64,000 bases of DNA from positions 81,370 through 145,369 of the forward strand of contig NZ_DFQS01000050.1 in the NCBI RefSeq assembly GCF_002377905.1, written 5' to 3'. This DNA comes from Psychrobacter sp. UBA3483. GTDB lineage: Bacteria > Pseudomonadota > Gammaproteobacteria > Pseudomonadales > Moraxellaceae. Every line of letters starts with the position of its first letter. Position 1 is the first letter of the stretch. The translations under genes were made by a program, and so were the position numbers. Under the pieces are notes generated by a model. That model was not told where the DNA came from, did no database searches, and worked only from the letters and a program-made list of their open reading frames with translations. Below, piece by piece: positions 37,105 through 46,757 of this stretch.

Positions 37105-37937
37105 AGCTTGTCCTTTTGAGTGAGCGGACGGCCTATACTTTCAATATGAAGTAGCAACCAAACTCCGCGGGCAGAACGGGCTAAATATATTCACGTAAGC
37201 GGATTAATAAAGCGCAAGCGGAGAAAATAATGCAAGCGTTTTGAGGGTGATAAAAATACTTATCACGACTCTCTTTATTTTATAACCATCGCAGCTACTG
37301 ATTTAACGTTAACGCTAAAGCATTTATACCTAAACCCTTATCGGACTCTGCTTACTTTTATGTCTGTTTTAGCGGTTAAAAACTCAATATGAGCGGCGTA
37401 AACGTTAATAAAAACGGTGACGCCTTAACTTCTTTAAGAGACAATAAGCAAAGCAGCTGATAAGAAAGTTATGGATAAATTGGCGATGAATAGGTTAAAC
37501 CGCCGTTAAATATGAATATGAGACGCTCTATATTCAAGCGCCTTAACAATCCCAATCGGGATAAAGTGAGGAGTTGCGCCACTTGCGATAAGCTTAAATA
37601 GGTAGCAAGTAGCAGCGCTTGAAACGACAATATCGAGGTATGAAATAACAGTTTACGATAACTATACAGAACGTCGCCCTCAGTTATCTTAGTGAATGAT
37701 GACTAAAAAATCTAGTCTTTTCTATCACCTGGCGCTCCAGATTTTGTAAAAACTTATATTATTGATAATGAATTAATGACTAACTATTGAGAATAATTGC
37801 TTATTCAAAGCCACTTATATAAGTGCTGTAAAGCATTTTTAATGCTAAAAAACTGCTTATAAAAACTCCTTAGACAAAAAAAGTCCTTGCCATAAAATAT
37901 GACAGGGACTTTTTATAAAACGGCATGCTCAGTGAGA
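37105..37937. other. 833-base spacer upstream of gltB
   Basis: Should carry the gltBD promoter. Small dyads are visible: TGAATA/TATTCA at 37513-37536 and ATCCC-AATC-GGGAT at 37549-37562. A 24-codon frame from ATG 37388 has no ribosome binding site and is not called. A terminator for the SPOR gene lies at 37874-37915. I saw no strong promoter hexamers. Confidence 0.4.
37874..37915 (-). terminator. terminator of the SPOR-domain gene
   Basis: AAAAAAAGTCC pairs with GGGACTTTTT around a 20-base interior that is weakly paired. The stop codon of the SPOR gene lies only 22 bases away; the element can act in both directions. Confidence 0.75.
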
Positions 37938-39071
37938 TTAGTTACTTTTTTCCTCAATAAGCTCTTTGATACTGTCATTATTGCCTTTTGAGGCATTAAC
38001 GTTGGCGTTGGGGTTTTTGCCAGCAGCGTTGGCATTTTTATTGGTGGCGTTACTATTCGCATTGGCACTCGGTGGTTTAGGCGTTTCAACCACCGGCGGT
38101 TTTTTCGCGGTAGTATTATTGCTTGTCCCATTACTTGCAGCGTTGTTAGCGTTTGCTGGTTTTTTAGCTTCCGCTTCAGTCTTACGGTTATTGTCTGTAT
38201 TGGTAGGCGCTTGGGTAATCGTGGTTTGCCCTTCGATCTCGACCGTACGCTCTTCATTGACCGACAGAGTCTCAGAAGTATCAGCTGACTGGCGGATACT
38301 TTCAGCCGTGCTACTGCTACCACTCTGAACACCGCGGTTGGCATTATTACTTGCTGCTTGTTCAGCAGCACTATCGTTAGCAACTGTTTTCTGACGCACT
38401 GGCACCTCGCGCTTGGTTGGGCGCAAGTTAACAGCGCGCGTGCGCTTGGCACTCAAATCTTTAACCGGATCCGGACGTTCATAATTATCAATAATGCCGA
38501 CGTAGCGATTAATCTCTTCAGGTAAGACTCGTACATTTGCAGGCAGTTTAAAATCTATTAACTTCGCAGCACCGACCGCTTCTTGTGGACTGCTCATCAG
38601 TCCGTAGGTCAGCATATAACGTACCTGCTCGTTTTCATCAAGGTAGCGGAAATAAGCGAACTTATCGCGATCTTCTCGGCTTTCTAAATAGCTGACAATC
38701 ACATCATTTTCGGCGACATTCATCACCTGCACCGTCCACTTGCCTTTATTTGCCAGCAGATAACGCTTATCTTTAAACTCATCAGGATAACTGCGTAAAT
38801 CTTTAACCGTGGTATCAAAGTTAATCGGCTGCACATCGGTATCCAGCTCATGCAAGGACTCAATTTTTAGCGGCTGCTCAAGCTCAGCGGTCGAGGCTTG
38901 CGGCGCTGATATCGGCTCATTCTCAATCTTAGCACCCATCGCGGGCGTTTGACTAAACATCCAAACTAAGGCGGTAAACACACCCAATAGCAAGGTTGCT
39001 ATCAGCCAAATCAGTGCTTGACGGCGATATTTCTGCCCAGCTGTGCGAGTCGTCGAGCGTGATGCTGCCAT
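37938..39071 (-). CDS. SPOR-domain membrane protein (DamX-locus position)
   Basis: 377 residues. A membrane anchor (residues about 19-39, ALIWLIATLLLGVFTALVWM) and a short linker lead to a SPOR-like domain at about 111-196 (WTVQVMNVAENDVIVSYL, KFAYFRYLDENEQVRYMLTYG, SPQEAVGAAKLIDFKLPANVRVLP). SPOR domains bind denuded septal peptidoglycan. A C-terminal low-complexity tail of about 180 residues follows, rich in Asn, Ala, Lys and Pro. Usually the SPOR domain is at the C-terminus, so this order is unusual. The gene follows aroB, exactly where damX sits in other gammaproteobacteria, which suggests a cell-division role. AAGGA lies seven bases before the ATG. Confidence 0.75.
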   Translation of the reverse strand: MAASRSTTRTAGQKYRRQALIWLIATLLLGVFTALVWMFSQTPAMGAKIENEPISAPQASTAELEQPLKIESLHELDTDVQPINFDTTVKDLRSYPDEFKDKRYLLANKGKWTVQVMNVAENDVIVSYLESREDRDKFAYFRYLDENEQVRYMLTYGLMSSPQEAVGAAKLIDFKLPANVRVLPEEINRYVGIIDNYERPDPVKDLSAKRTRAVNLRPTKREVPVRQKTVANDSAAEQAASNNANRGVQSGSSSTAESIRQSADTSETLSVNEERTVEIEGQTTITQAPTNTDNNRKTEAEAKKPANANNAASNGTSNNTTAKKPPVVETPKPPSANANSNATNKNANAAGKNPNANVNASKGNNDSIKELIEEKSN

Positions 39072-39270
39072 GGAGAGGTCCTTGGAAAAAGGTACTTATA
39101 AAAAGAGTTTTATATAATAAGGGTCTTAAAAAAGTAATGCTAAAGATTGTCGAAATATATCGTCGTTAAAAAACGAATAAAATATCTATGTTAAGTGACT
39201 AATGATTGTTCATGTGGTGATAAATTAAGCACAACTCACTTAACGACTTAATGAGCTTGTATTATTGATG

Positions 39271-40377
39271 CTACGACAAAACTTCAGTCAAAAGTTTGGC
39301 ATCAAAATCATTGGTTAATACCGCCTTACCTAATGATTTTAACAAAATAAGGCGGATTTGTCCGTGTTTGACTTTTTTATCATGACCCATCAAACCTAAT
39401 GCCGTTTGTACGTCAATAGCGGGCGGCGTAATCGGCAAATTTGCCAAGGTGAGTACGCGTTTAATACGCTCAACGTCCGCAGTTGTTAACCAGCCAATTT
39501 TTTGCGACAGCTCAGCGGCTTGCACCATGCCAGCCGCGACCGCCTCGCCATGTAACCAATTGCCGTAGCCTTGATGGGTTTCTATCACATGGCCAAAGGT
39601 ATGACCGAAATTTAATAAGGCGCGTACACCGGACTCTCTTTCGTCTTGTGCGACGATATTGGCTTTGTATTGGCAGCAGCGCTTCACCGCTTCGCCAAGT
39701 ACGGCTAAATCTAACGCCATCATCGCTGGTAGATTGTGCTCAAGCCAAGTCAAAAACTCTGCATCCATAATCAGCGCGTACTTAATGACTTCCGCCAATC
39801 CTGCTGATAGCTCACGTGCCGGCAAGGTTTTCAGCGTGCTCATATCAGCAAGCACCATTTGCGGCTGCCAAAATGCGCCAATCATGTTTTTACCTTGCGG
39901 ATGATTGATGCCGGTCTTGCCGCCGACGCTCGAATCCACTTGTGATAACAGAGTGGTTGGGATTTGAATAAAATTGACCCCGCGCATAAAACTTGCGGCG
40001 GCAAAGCCTGTCATGTCGCCGACTACGCCGCCGCCAAGCGCGATTAAAGTCACATCGCGGTTAAAGTGTTCTGCCATCAGCGCATCATAAATCTGATTGA
40101 TACTGGTCTGGTTTTTATATTGCTCACCATCTGGCAGCACACAGACCTTGACGGTAAACTGTGCTTCAAGCTCCTCCTGTAGAGCCTTTAAATATAAAGG
40201 CGCAACCGTGTCATTGGTGACGATGAGAACTTGACGACCGGTAATATAAGGCGCAATTTGGCTTGCCATGCTGCTTTCTTCAGAGCTACTTGCATTACTA
40301 TCTTCAGTAATGACGATAGGGTAATCATGACTTTGCGTCTGTACTGTTAAGTTGGCATGAAACAGTGGCGTTGCCAT
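39271..40377 (-). CDS. aroB: 3-dehydroquinate synthase
   Basis: 368 residues. Second step of the shikimate pathway: DAHP to 3-dehydroquinate with NAD and a divalent metal. Blocks: LIVTNDTVAPLYL (read VLIVTNDTVAP), DGEQYKNQTSINQIYDALM, LIALGGGVVGDMTGFAAASF, FIQIPTTLLSQVDSSVGGKTGI, then the metal ligands in AEVIKYALIMD (Glu), LNFGHTFGHVIE (His-His) and NWLHGEAVAAGM. I chose ATG 40377 with AAGGAG eight bases upstream; the frame upstream of it is not family sequence. It lies 62 bases after aroK in the same operon. Confidence 0.96.
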   Translation of the reverse strand: MATPLFHANLTVQTQSHDYPIVITEDSNASSSEESSMASQIAPYITGRQVLIVTNDTVAPLYLKALQEELEAQFTVKVCVLPDGEQYKNQTSINQIYDALMAEHFNRDVTLIALGGGVVGDMTGFAAASFMRGVNFIQIPTTLLSQVDSSVGGKTGINHPQGKNMIGAFWQPQMVLADMSTLKTLPARELSAGLAEVIKYALIMDAEFLTWLEHNLPAMMALDLAVLGEAVKRCCQYKANIVAQDERESGVRALLNFGHTFGHVIETHQGYGNWLHGEAVAAGMVQAAELSQKIGWLTTADVERIKRVLTLANLPITPPAIDVQTALGLMGHDKKVKHGQIRLILLKSLGKAVLTNDFDAKLLTEVLS

Positions 40378-40439
40378 GAAAATCTCCTTGAATATGTGGG
40401 TTAAATTAAATCGAGCGGCGTTGTTCATTAAAATTTTTC

Positions 40440-41003
40440 TTATTCATCTTCTTCATGTGCTGAGCTAATAGAAGTCGACTCACAAAAGGCTTCTAATTGC
40501 TGCAATAACTGATTGACCATATGACGCGGATAAGTATGACCGGTCGGCATGATGATATGTGCCACTTGCCGATATAAAGGATCGCGCGCACTGTATAAAT
40601 CTTGCAATACCTTCCTAGGGTTGGGCTGCTGTAATAGTGGTCGCGACTTATCTTTGGCCGTACGCGCCATTTGTACGTCCACTGGCGCATTAAGATAGAC
40701 GACGATACCGCGTTCATGAAGAAACGCTCGGTTTTCAGCGGCCATCACTGCGCCGCCGCCAGTTGCTAAGACAATTTGCGATTGCTGCGTCAGCTCATCA
40801 ATGGCGCGTGTCTCGCGCTCGCGAAAGCCCGCTTCGCCTTCTTTAGCGAATATCCAAGCAATATCGGCCCCGGTTTGCGACTCGATATACCAATCGCTAT
40901 CTACGAACGGGCGTCCCAGCTGCTTAGCAAGTAATCTGCCAATGGTGGTCTTTCCCGCTCCCATCGGCCCCACTAGAAATACCGACGGCAATTCCTCAAC
41001 CAT
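40440..41003 (-). CDS. aroK: shikimate kinase
   Basis: 187 residues. Phosphorylates shikimate with ATP. Walker A loop VFLVGPMGAGKTTIGRLLA near residues 8-26, then FVDSDWYIESQTGADI (substrate-binding Asp), RERETRAIDEL and the glycine motif VLATGGGAVM, plus the lid region RPLLQQPNPR. A short acidic tail (SSAHEEDE) follows the kinase fold. ATG 41003 was preferred to a GTG three codons earlier; neither has a strong binding site. aroK and aroB follow the pilus operon, as in Pseudomonas and E. coli, but a terminator after pilQ separates the two units here. Confidence 0.95.
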   Translation of the reverse strand: MVEELPSVFLVGPMGAGKTTIGRLLAKQLGRPFVDSDWYIESQTGADIAWIFAKEGEAGFRERETRAIDELTQQSQIVLATGGGAVMAAENRAFLHERGIVVYLNAPVDVQMARTAKDKSRPLLQQPNPRKVLQDLYSARDPLYRQVAHIIMPTGHTYPRHMVNQLLQQLEAFCESTSISSAHEEDE

Positions 41004-41111
41004 AATACGCACTCAGCTAAATTAGGTATGATACAACGTCATGGATATTCTGGCTAGTAACGGGCGTTGATTATTGTCAGTAAAATCTAGACAGGCACAA
41101 AACTTACCCAT

Positions 41112-41141
41112 AAAAAAAGCAAGCCTGCTGCTTGCTTTTTT
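41112..41141 (-). terminator. rho-independent terminator of pilMNOPQ
   Basis: AAAAAAAGCAAG pairs with CTTGCTTTTTT around CCTGCTG; the symmetric A/T tracts make it effective on the minus strand after pilQ. aroK therefore likely has its own promoter. Confidence 0.92.
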
Positions 41142-41167
41142 CTATTACGAAATGGTAAAACGCTGGA

Positions 41168-43567
41168 TTAATTTAGACGACTGGTACCATCATTAATCAG
41201 CTTTGGCGTGACAAAGATCAATAGCTCTTCTTTAGAATTATTACGTACATCCTTGCGGAACGCACGACCAACATAAGGTAAATCGCCTAAGAAAGGTACT
41301 TTATCGACCCCATTACTTTTACGGTTTTTAAATACCCCGCCTAGTACAACGGTTTGTCCATCTTCAACAATCACATTGGTTGAGATAGAATCTTCAGCAA
41401 TCGCGACCTGATTGTTAATGATGGTCGGCGTGCCATTGGTAATAAGCAATTGTAAACCAATTTTACCGTCTGGGGTAATGTTTGGCGTGGCTTCCAAGCT
41501 CAATGCTGCTTCTTTAAAGCTGGTGGTGGTCGCGCCACTGGCCGAGGCTTCTTGATAAGGAATTTGTGTACCAGAAGATACTTTTGCTGTTTGTTTATCA
41601 GCGGTCAAAATCTTTGGTGTCGAAATTACTTCACCGCGGTTATCCGCTTGCAGCGCTGATAGTTCAAGATCAAGCATCACATCTGACATGCTAAGCAGTC
41701 CAAAAGCAATACTACCCGCTGGGTTGGCAACGCCCAAATCAACGTTTAAGTTATCAGGACGGCTGATATCATACTTAGGATAAGAAACCGTTTGACCATT
41801 GACGGTCGTCGTCTCTACATCAAAGTCTTTTAAGTCCCATAACGTCTGATTGCTACCACCGACCAACAAGTTACGATTATTGGCTGCGCCGTTTGATAAG
41901 ATGCCCCAACGCACGCCGATCTCTTTACTAAAGCTATCGGTTGCGCTGACGATACGCGCTTCAATCATGACCTGACGGACTGGAATATCAATTTTACCAA
42001 TCAGCTTATGAATATTTTCGATGCTTTCAGCAACGTCTTTGATAATCAAGGTATTGGTACGCTCATCGACCGTTACCGTACCACGGTTTGACAATAAGGT
42101 ATTGTTATCGACAGAGTTTGCGTTGCCGATGTTACTATTACTGCCGCTGCCACCAGATGAACCACTGCCTTGAGAGATCAGCGTCAATACATCTGCTGCC
42201 TTAGCATAGCTTAAGCGAATGTATTCTGTACGTAGCGGCGCATAAGACTCAACTGCTTGCTGTGCTTCAAGCTCACGAGCTTCTTGTTCAGCCAGCTCAG
42301 TCGAAGGTGCGACCAAAATCACATTACCGTTTTCACGTTTGCCAAGATTTTTACTCTTTAGAATAATATCTAGTGCTTGATCCCACGGGACATTAATCAG
42401 GCGCAAAGTGATGTTGCCCGCTACCGAGTCACTAGCCACAATATTCATTTCTGTAAACTGGGCCAATATATCTAAAACACTACGGATTTCGACGTCTTGA
42501 AACTCCATCGATAACGCTTCGCCCTTATAGACTTTTTCTTCTAATGTCGGCTCGCGTAGTAGCTCAGGCTTTCTGATATTGATGTTTAATTGGTTGCCTG
42601 ATTGATAAGCCTGATATTCAAAATCTTCTTTGACATTAATAGTGATCACACCATTTTGCCCTTGGTTTTTGGTATCAATACTATCAACCAGACCGCTATT
42701 CACATTCAAGCGGCGCAGCAGATTTCTTGGTACAGTGCTACCCGTTAAACGAACCACCAGCTTATTACCTTGGCGCTGGACGTCTACTGGAATAGCTTCA
42801 TTGGCGAGCGCCATGCTAACGTTACCGCCGCCGTCATTGCCTTTGGTAAAATTGACCGCCGTTAAACCATCATAACTATACTGCTTACTCACTTGTGAGG
42901 CGGCAAGCTGTGGGCTTAATAAAGGATTGACGCGCACCACCATGGTATCAGCAGGTACTTGAGTTCCAGCTGCTTGGGTTTTAGTCGCTTTGGTATTGAC
43001 TACTTTGGTTTTAATCGGCGCAACGGCAACACTACTGCTTTCAACAATTGGCGTCACCACAGCGGTGGTCGTGATAGCTGCGTTACCGTTCAGTACGTCT
43101 TGGACAGGGTCATTGGTAACTACTTGATTAACCACCGGACGACTAGGATCGCTGATGGTTAGTAGCAAATTATTGCCTTCAATAGCCGTAGTATAATTAC
43201 CTGCTTGTTTGAGACCGACAATCAGACGCGTGGTGTTATCGCTATTTAGGGTCGTAACATCATTGATCATACCAACATTATATTCACTAAAACGGCTGGC
43301 AAGTCCATTTTGCACTTGTTCAAAATCTAAGACCAAACGGCTTGGATTATCAAGCTGATAGGCGGCAGGCAATACGGGCTTGCCGTTGAAACCCAAACGC
43401 ATTTGGGTAACCGCTGGAGCTGTCTGTACTACGGAGACGTTATTGATGCGCTGCTCAGCATGAGCACTGCTACTTATTGCTACCATACTCATTGCCAATG
43501 CAGAGATGGCAAAACTAGAAGATACGCGGTCGCTCATCGTCATTACCTTGTTATTGCGTACTGTCAT
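41168..43567 (-). CDS. pilQ: type IV pilus secretin
   Basis: 799 residues. Outer-membrane ring through which the type IV pilus is extruded and retracted; needed for twitching and natural transformation. A signal peptide (to about SSAHA, residue 37) is followed by two AMIN-type domains that bind peptidoglycan (about 40-135 and 230-330), an STN/N0 domain (LSMEFQDVEIRSVLDILAQF), a KH-like N1 domain carrying a Ser/Gly/Asn-rich insertion, and the secretin domain with VMIEARIVSATDSFSKEIG and the C-terminal QTVVLGGVFKNRKS, VPFLGDLPYVGRAFR blocks. GAGGA precedes the ATG. It is the last gene of pilMNOPQ. Confidence 0.96.
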   Translation of the reverse strand: MTVRNNKVMTMSDRVSSSFAISALAMSMVAISSSAHAEQRINNVSVVQTAPAVTQMRLGFNGKPVLPAAYQLDNPSRLVLDFEQVQNGLASRFSEYNVGMINDVTTLNSDNTTRLIVGLKQAGNYTTAIEGNNLLLTISDPSRPVVNQVVTNDPVQDVLNGNAAITTTAVVTPIVESSSVAVAPIKTKVVNTKATKTQAAGTQVPADTMVVRVNPLLSPQLAASQVSKQYSYDGLTAVNFTKGNDGGGNVSMALANEAIPVDVQRQGNKLVVRLTGSTVPRNLLRRLNVNSGLVDSIDTKNQGQNGVITINVKEDFEYQAYQSGNQLNINIRKPELLREPTLEEKVYKGEALSMEFQDVEIRSVLDILAQFTEMNIVASDSVAGNITLRLINVPWDQALDIILKSKNLGKRENGNVILVAPSTELAEQEARELEAQQAVESYAPLRTEYIRLSYAKAADVLTLISQGSGSSGGSGSNSNIGNANSVDNNTLLSNRGTVTVDERTNTLIIKDVAESIENIHKLIGKIDIPVRQVMIEARIVSATDSFSKEIGVRWGILSNGAANNRNLLVGGSNQTLWDLKDFDVETTTVNGQTVSYPKYDISRPDNLNVDLGVANPAGSIAFGLLSMSDVMLDLELSALQADNRGEVISTPKILTADKQTAKVSSGTQIPYQEASASGATTTSFKEAALSLEATPNITPDGKIGLQLLITNGTPTIINNQVAIAEDSISTNVIVEDGQTVVLGGVFKNRKSNGVDKVPFLGDLPYVGRAFRKDVRNNSKEELLIFVTPKLINDGTSRLN

Positions 43568-43594
43568 TATATATTCCTCAAAAAATCTGCCGAC

Positions 43595-44128
43595 TTAGCT
43601 TATAGGGGAGACCAGCGACTGGGGTTTTTCAACAAACCCAGCGCGGCTGTCTGGCACAATTTCAATCAAGTTAATCTGGGTCGGCGTGATTTCAACAATA
43701 CGGCCGTCATTTAAGCCAAGATAATTACCGACTCTTACGCTCGCAACCGAACCATCAGGACGCTGCACTAAGGCATATTGCTGACCTTCAGGAGAAATAA
43801 CGACACCGCGAAAGACGAGTTGCGATAGCTCATATTGTTCAAGTGGTTCTTTCACTCGGGTTATGTCAGGGCGCACACCATCGATAGAGGTCGTAGGGCC
43901 TTGGACATTCACTAAGCTTGGTGGCAAAAATGGGCTGCGCTGCGTACTGGCACTATAGACAAAATCTTCTACCAGCTCAGCTTTGGGCGGCGGCTCAATC
44001 GGCTGTGCGGGCTGATTACGAATATCAGTCATCGCCTGCTCTGCCATGCCAATACGGTCAGTACAACCACTCATTGACAAAACAGTAGCGCTTAAAATCA
44101 GCAGCATGGGCAGTTTTTGGTTACGCAT
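43595..44128 (-). CDS. pilP: type IV pilus assembly lipoprotein PilP
   Basis: 177 residues. Lipoprotein with the lipobox LSMSGC at residue 22, an unstructured Pro-rich segment containing QRSPFLPPSLV, and a C-terminal beta-sandwich (LSQLVFRGVVISPEGQQYALVQRPDGSVASVRVGNYLG, in parts). It links the PilNO inner-membrane pair to the PilQ secretin. Its ATG overlaps the pilO stop by one base (TAATG), so translation is coupled. 27 bases separate it from pilQ. Confidence 0.92.
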   Translation of the reverse strand: MRNQKLPMLLILSATVLSMSGCTDRIGMAEQAMTDIRNQPAQPIEPPPKAELVEDFVYSASTQRSPFLPPSLVNVQGPTTSIDGVRPDITRVKEPLEQYELSQLVFRGVVISPEGQQYALVQRPDGSVASVRVGNYLGLNDGRIVEITPTQINLIEIVPDSRAGFVEKPQSLVSPIS

Positions 44129-44859
44129 TAGTTGCCTCCTGCAGCATCAGTAGTAGCAGCGTCTGGTGCGGTGGTTTCTTCACCTTCAGGAGCGGCTTCT
44201 TTTGAGCGATAGGTTTTGGTTTGTAGTACCAGATTGAGCTCAGGCAATACATCTAGAGTTGGCTGCGGATTACTGACTTCAAAATCATGCATGGTAATAA
44301 TACGCGGCAAGGCAGCAAGACCACTGATAAAGCTACCAAACTGATGGTATTCACCTAAGGCGGCGATACGAATAGGCTGCTCAATAAAAAACTCATTTTC
44401 AATTTCAGGCTCAACAGAGATATCTTGAAAACGAATGTTACTACCCACGCCCGTCATATTAATACCCTCTACCAGCTCTGATACGCGGGTGTCTTTTGGT
44501 AGCTGATCGAGTAAAGTATTAAACTCAGTTTCCATTTGAATCACTTGTGCTTGATAGGCTTTTAAATGACGCGCCCGCGATTCTTTTTCACGGTAGCTAT
44601 CGAGCAATGTTTGCTGCTGACTTTCTGCAGCAGTAATCTCATCAATTTTACTGCTGATTGGCAATGCCCAAGCCAGCGCCGCGATTAAAGCAATAATAAA
44701 GCCAATCACCGTGACTTTGACAGGGAGCGGCCAACTGCCATAGTTCTCGCTATCTAATGATTCAAAACTACGGCGAAACTCATTTAAGTCAAACTGCTTT
44801 TTCGTACTTACCGCCTCTTTTTTGGTTTTAACAAGGCTCTTTTTTCGGATAAGTTTCAT
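44128..44859 (-). CDS. pilO: type IV pilus inner-membrane protein PilO
   Basis: 243 residues. A basic cytoplasmic N-terminus (about 45 residues, longer than in many species), a single membrane helix near residues 47-68 (VKVTVIGFIIALIAALAWAL), a coiled coil (QQQTLLDSYREKESRARHLKAYQ), and a ferredoxin-like periplasmic domain (LVEGINMTGVGSNIRFQDISVEP, YHQFGSFISGLAALPRIITMHDFEV). It pairs with PilN to form the alignment complex. The tail is Ala/Thr/Glu-rich. Its ATG overlaps the pilN stop by four bases (ATGA). Confidence 0.93.
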   Translation of the reverse strand: MKLIRKKSLVKTKKEAVSTKKQFDLNEFRRSFESLDSENYGSWPLPVKVTVIGFIIALIAALAWALPISSKIDEITAAESQQQTLLDSYREKESRARHLKAYQAQVIQMETEFNTLLDQLPKDTRVSELVEGINMTGVGSNIRFQDISVEPEIENEFFIEQPIRIAALGEYHQFGSFISGLAALPRIITMHDFEVSNPQPTLDVLPELNLVLQTKTYRSKEAAPEGEETTAPDAATTDAAGGN

Positions 44860-45509
44860 AACTCACCTCCAGACGCAGTATTGGCCTCAGTTGCTTCAAC
44901 TGTTTCTGACTGTACTTTGGTCGTGACAACAAACTGAACATAGCTGTCTTCAGGATAAACAGGTCGCGTCTGCTCTCCAGTGGTCACCGTGTTTTCTAAG
45001 ACGGGTGCGGCTTGATAGGCGCTGATATTTTGTTGGATATTACTGACAGCTGAATTGCCCATCCACTTACTGCTATCAAGATTACGAATCAAGCTAGAAA
45101 CGATGTTTGGATTGTCAGCAAGGCCTGTCAACGTCAGCACATCGCCTTCGCGTTTTAAATTGGTTAAATACAGCGCGGGCGGTATTGCTTTAGCAAGATC
45201 GTCCCATATACGGACCGGAACCGGACGTCGACCTTGCAAATCTTGGATAACCTGCATACGTGAGATGATGTCTTCACGGCGCTGCTCTAAGCTATCAATC
45301 TCGACCAAAGCTTTATCTAAGCGGGCATTTTCTTGTTCAATCAGTGCATTGGCATCCAATTGCTCATCAAGTTCATTATTAAAATAGCTCCATGAGGCGA
45401 ATGCTGCTAATAGAGTTAGCAAGGTTACTGCGGCCACCAAAGTGATAAATTCTTTATTGCGGCGTTCGCGCTCTTCTTGCCGCCAGGGCAATAAGTTAAT
45501 ACGAGCCAT
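44856..45509 (-). CDS. pilN: type IV pilus inner-membrane protein PilN
   Basis: 217 residues starting MARINLLPWRQEERERRNKEF, whose N-terminal INLLPWR motif binds the groove of PilM. A membrane helix follows (about residues 20-42), then a coiled coil and a periplasmic domain with VRIWDDLAKAIPPALYLTNLKREGD. I placed the start at ATG 45509, ten codons after the longest possible start; it overlaps the pilM stop as TAATG, and the conserved N-terminal motif begins exactly there. Confidence 0.94.
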   Translation of the reverse strand: MARINLLPWRQEERERRNKEFITLVAAVTLLTLLAAFASWSYFNNELDEQLDANALIEQENARLDKALVEIDSLEQRREDIISRMQVIQDLQGRRPVPVRIWDDLAKAIPPALYLTNLKREGDVLTLTGLADNPNIVSSLIRNLDSSKWMGNSAVSNIQQNISAYQAAPVLENTVTTGEQTRPVYPEDSYVQFVVTTKVQSETVEATEANTASGGEL

Positions 45510-46564
45510 TAGTCGAAGCTCCTTAACGCAAGACCGCAAGCGGCCATTAAGCTTGGCGCATCAATTGCCAGCTGCTCATTATCAATGTGCGGAGCAACGG
45601 TCATATTGATGAACGGATTTGCGATAGTGACAGGGACACCCAATCGTTGCTGCGCCATACCGGCAAGCCCTGCGATAGAGCTGCTACCACCTGCTAGCAC
45701 CACATGGTCGATACTACTGTACTGACTTGATGAGAAATAAAATTGCAATGAGCGCGTAATTTGTTGGATGGTATTTTCTATAAACGGCGTCAATACCTCG
45801 GGGTAGTAATCATCAGGTAGAGTGCGTTCACGTTTGCTAATGGTTGCTTCTTCAGCAGATAGCCCGTAACGGTTTTGAATTGCTTCAGTGAGCTGAGCCC
45901 CACCGAATAATTGTTCGCGGCTATAAATAAACTCGCCATTTTTAGCAATATATAAAGTGGTTTGATTATGACCAATATCAACTAAGGCCACCAAGTCTGG
46001 TACATTTGGTAAGTTATCTGCCATTAAACCAAATGCACGCTCAATGGCGTGCGATTCGATATCCATCACTTTGGTCTGCAGACCGCCAAATGTTAAGGCA
46101 TCGACCCTTTGGTCGACGTTTTCTGAGCGCGACGCCGCTAATAGCACTTGCACCATATTGTCATTAACAAGTGATGGGCCTAATACCTCAAAATCCAAAT
46201 TCACATCTTCTAGTGGATAAGGAATATATTGATCGGCATCCAAACGAATCTGCGCTTCACGCTCAACATCGTTAAGCACCATATCCATATCAATAATTTT
46301 GGTAATCACGGCGGAGCCTGATACAGCGGTTGCAGCATTACTGCCCGCAGCTTGGCAACGCCGTGCTAAGCTTGCAATCGTATTACCCACTGCTTCGGTG
46401 TCTGCAATGATTTTGTCGACAACTACACCTTCCGGCAATCTTTCTATGCCGTAAGATTTTAAATGAAAGATACCTTGTTGACGCTGGATGTCAACCAACT
46501 TTACTGAGGTGGCACAAATATCCACGCCAATCAAATGCCGACTTTTAGAAGTAAATAGCCTCAC
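45509..46564 (-). CDS. pilM: type IV pilus ATPase-like protein PilM
   Basis: 351 residues. Actin/FtsA-like cytoplasmic protein that docks on the PilN tail and connects to the extension machinery. ATP-fold motifs: LIGVDICATSVKLVDI (phosphate 1), VALVDIGHNQTTLYI (phosphate 2) and HVVLAGGSSSIAGLAGM (adenosine loop). The NTAVSGSAVITKIIDM segment is also family-like. It is the first gene of the operon and divergent from ponA across 193 bases, as in Pseudomonas and other relatives. I saw no strong promoter for it. Confidence 0.95.
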   Translation of the reverse strand: MRLFTSKSRHLIGVDICATSVKLVDIQRQQGIFHLKSYGIERLPEGVVVDKIIADTEAVGNTIASLARRCQAAGSNAATAVSGSAVITKIIDMDMVLNDVEREAQIRLDADQYIPYPLEDVNLDFEVLGPSLVNDNMVQVLLAASRSENVDQRVDALTFGGLQTKVMDIESHAIERAFGLMADNLPNVPDLVALVDIGHNQTTLYIAKNGEFIYSREQLFGGAQLTEAIQNRYGLSAEEATISKRERTLPDDYYPEVLTPFIENTIQQITRSLQFYFSSSQYSSIDHVVLAGGSSSIAGLAGMAQQRLGVPVTIANPFINMTVAPHIDNEQLAIDAPSLMAACGLALRSFD

Positions 46565-46690
46565 AAACTCTATACCTTATATTAAGTGTACATTTTGATA
46601 GTTATTTGTAATAATTTAGTACAATACTTTACTTAACAGATAGATTCAAGCATTTAAATTACTTATTAAGGCACGATTACACATTTATTA

Positions 46691-46719
46691 TTACTTGCCT
46701 ATTTTGTTCAAGGTATAAT
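46691..46719 (+). promoter_or_regulatory. putative promoter of ponA
   Basis: TATAAT at 46714-46719 lies 17 bases after TTACTT (46691-46696), a poor -35 match. The start codon is 38 bases downstream of the -10 box. Confidence 0.4.
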
Positions 46720-46757
46720 CTCCTACCTGTTGCAAATTTTAATTGATAAGTCTGATT

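Noticed and set aside
37388..37462. 24-codon frame in the gltB upstream spacer
   Set aside because: ATG lacks a Shine-Dalgarno sequence and the frame is of a length expected by chance.
37966..38328. 120-codon hydrophobic open frame on the plus strand
   Set aside because: Its Leu/Ala-rich pattern is the complement of the Asn/Ala-rich tail of the SPOR protein; codon bias favours the minus strand.
37924..38450. Repetitive Asn-rich coding sequence considered as a CRISPR or tandem DNA repeat
   Set aside because: Units are irregular in length and codon use, with no spacer structure; it is low-complexity protein.
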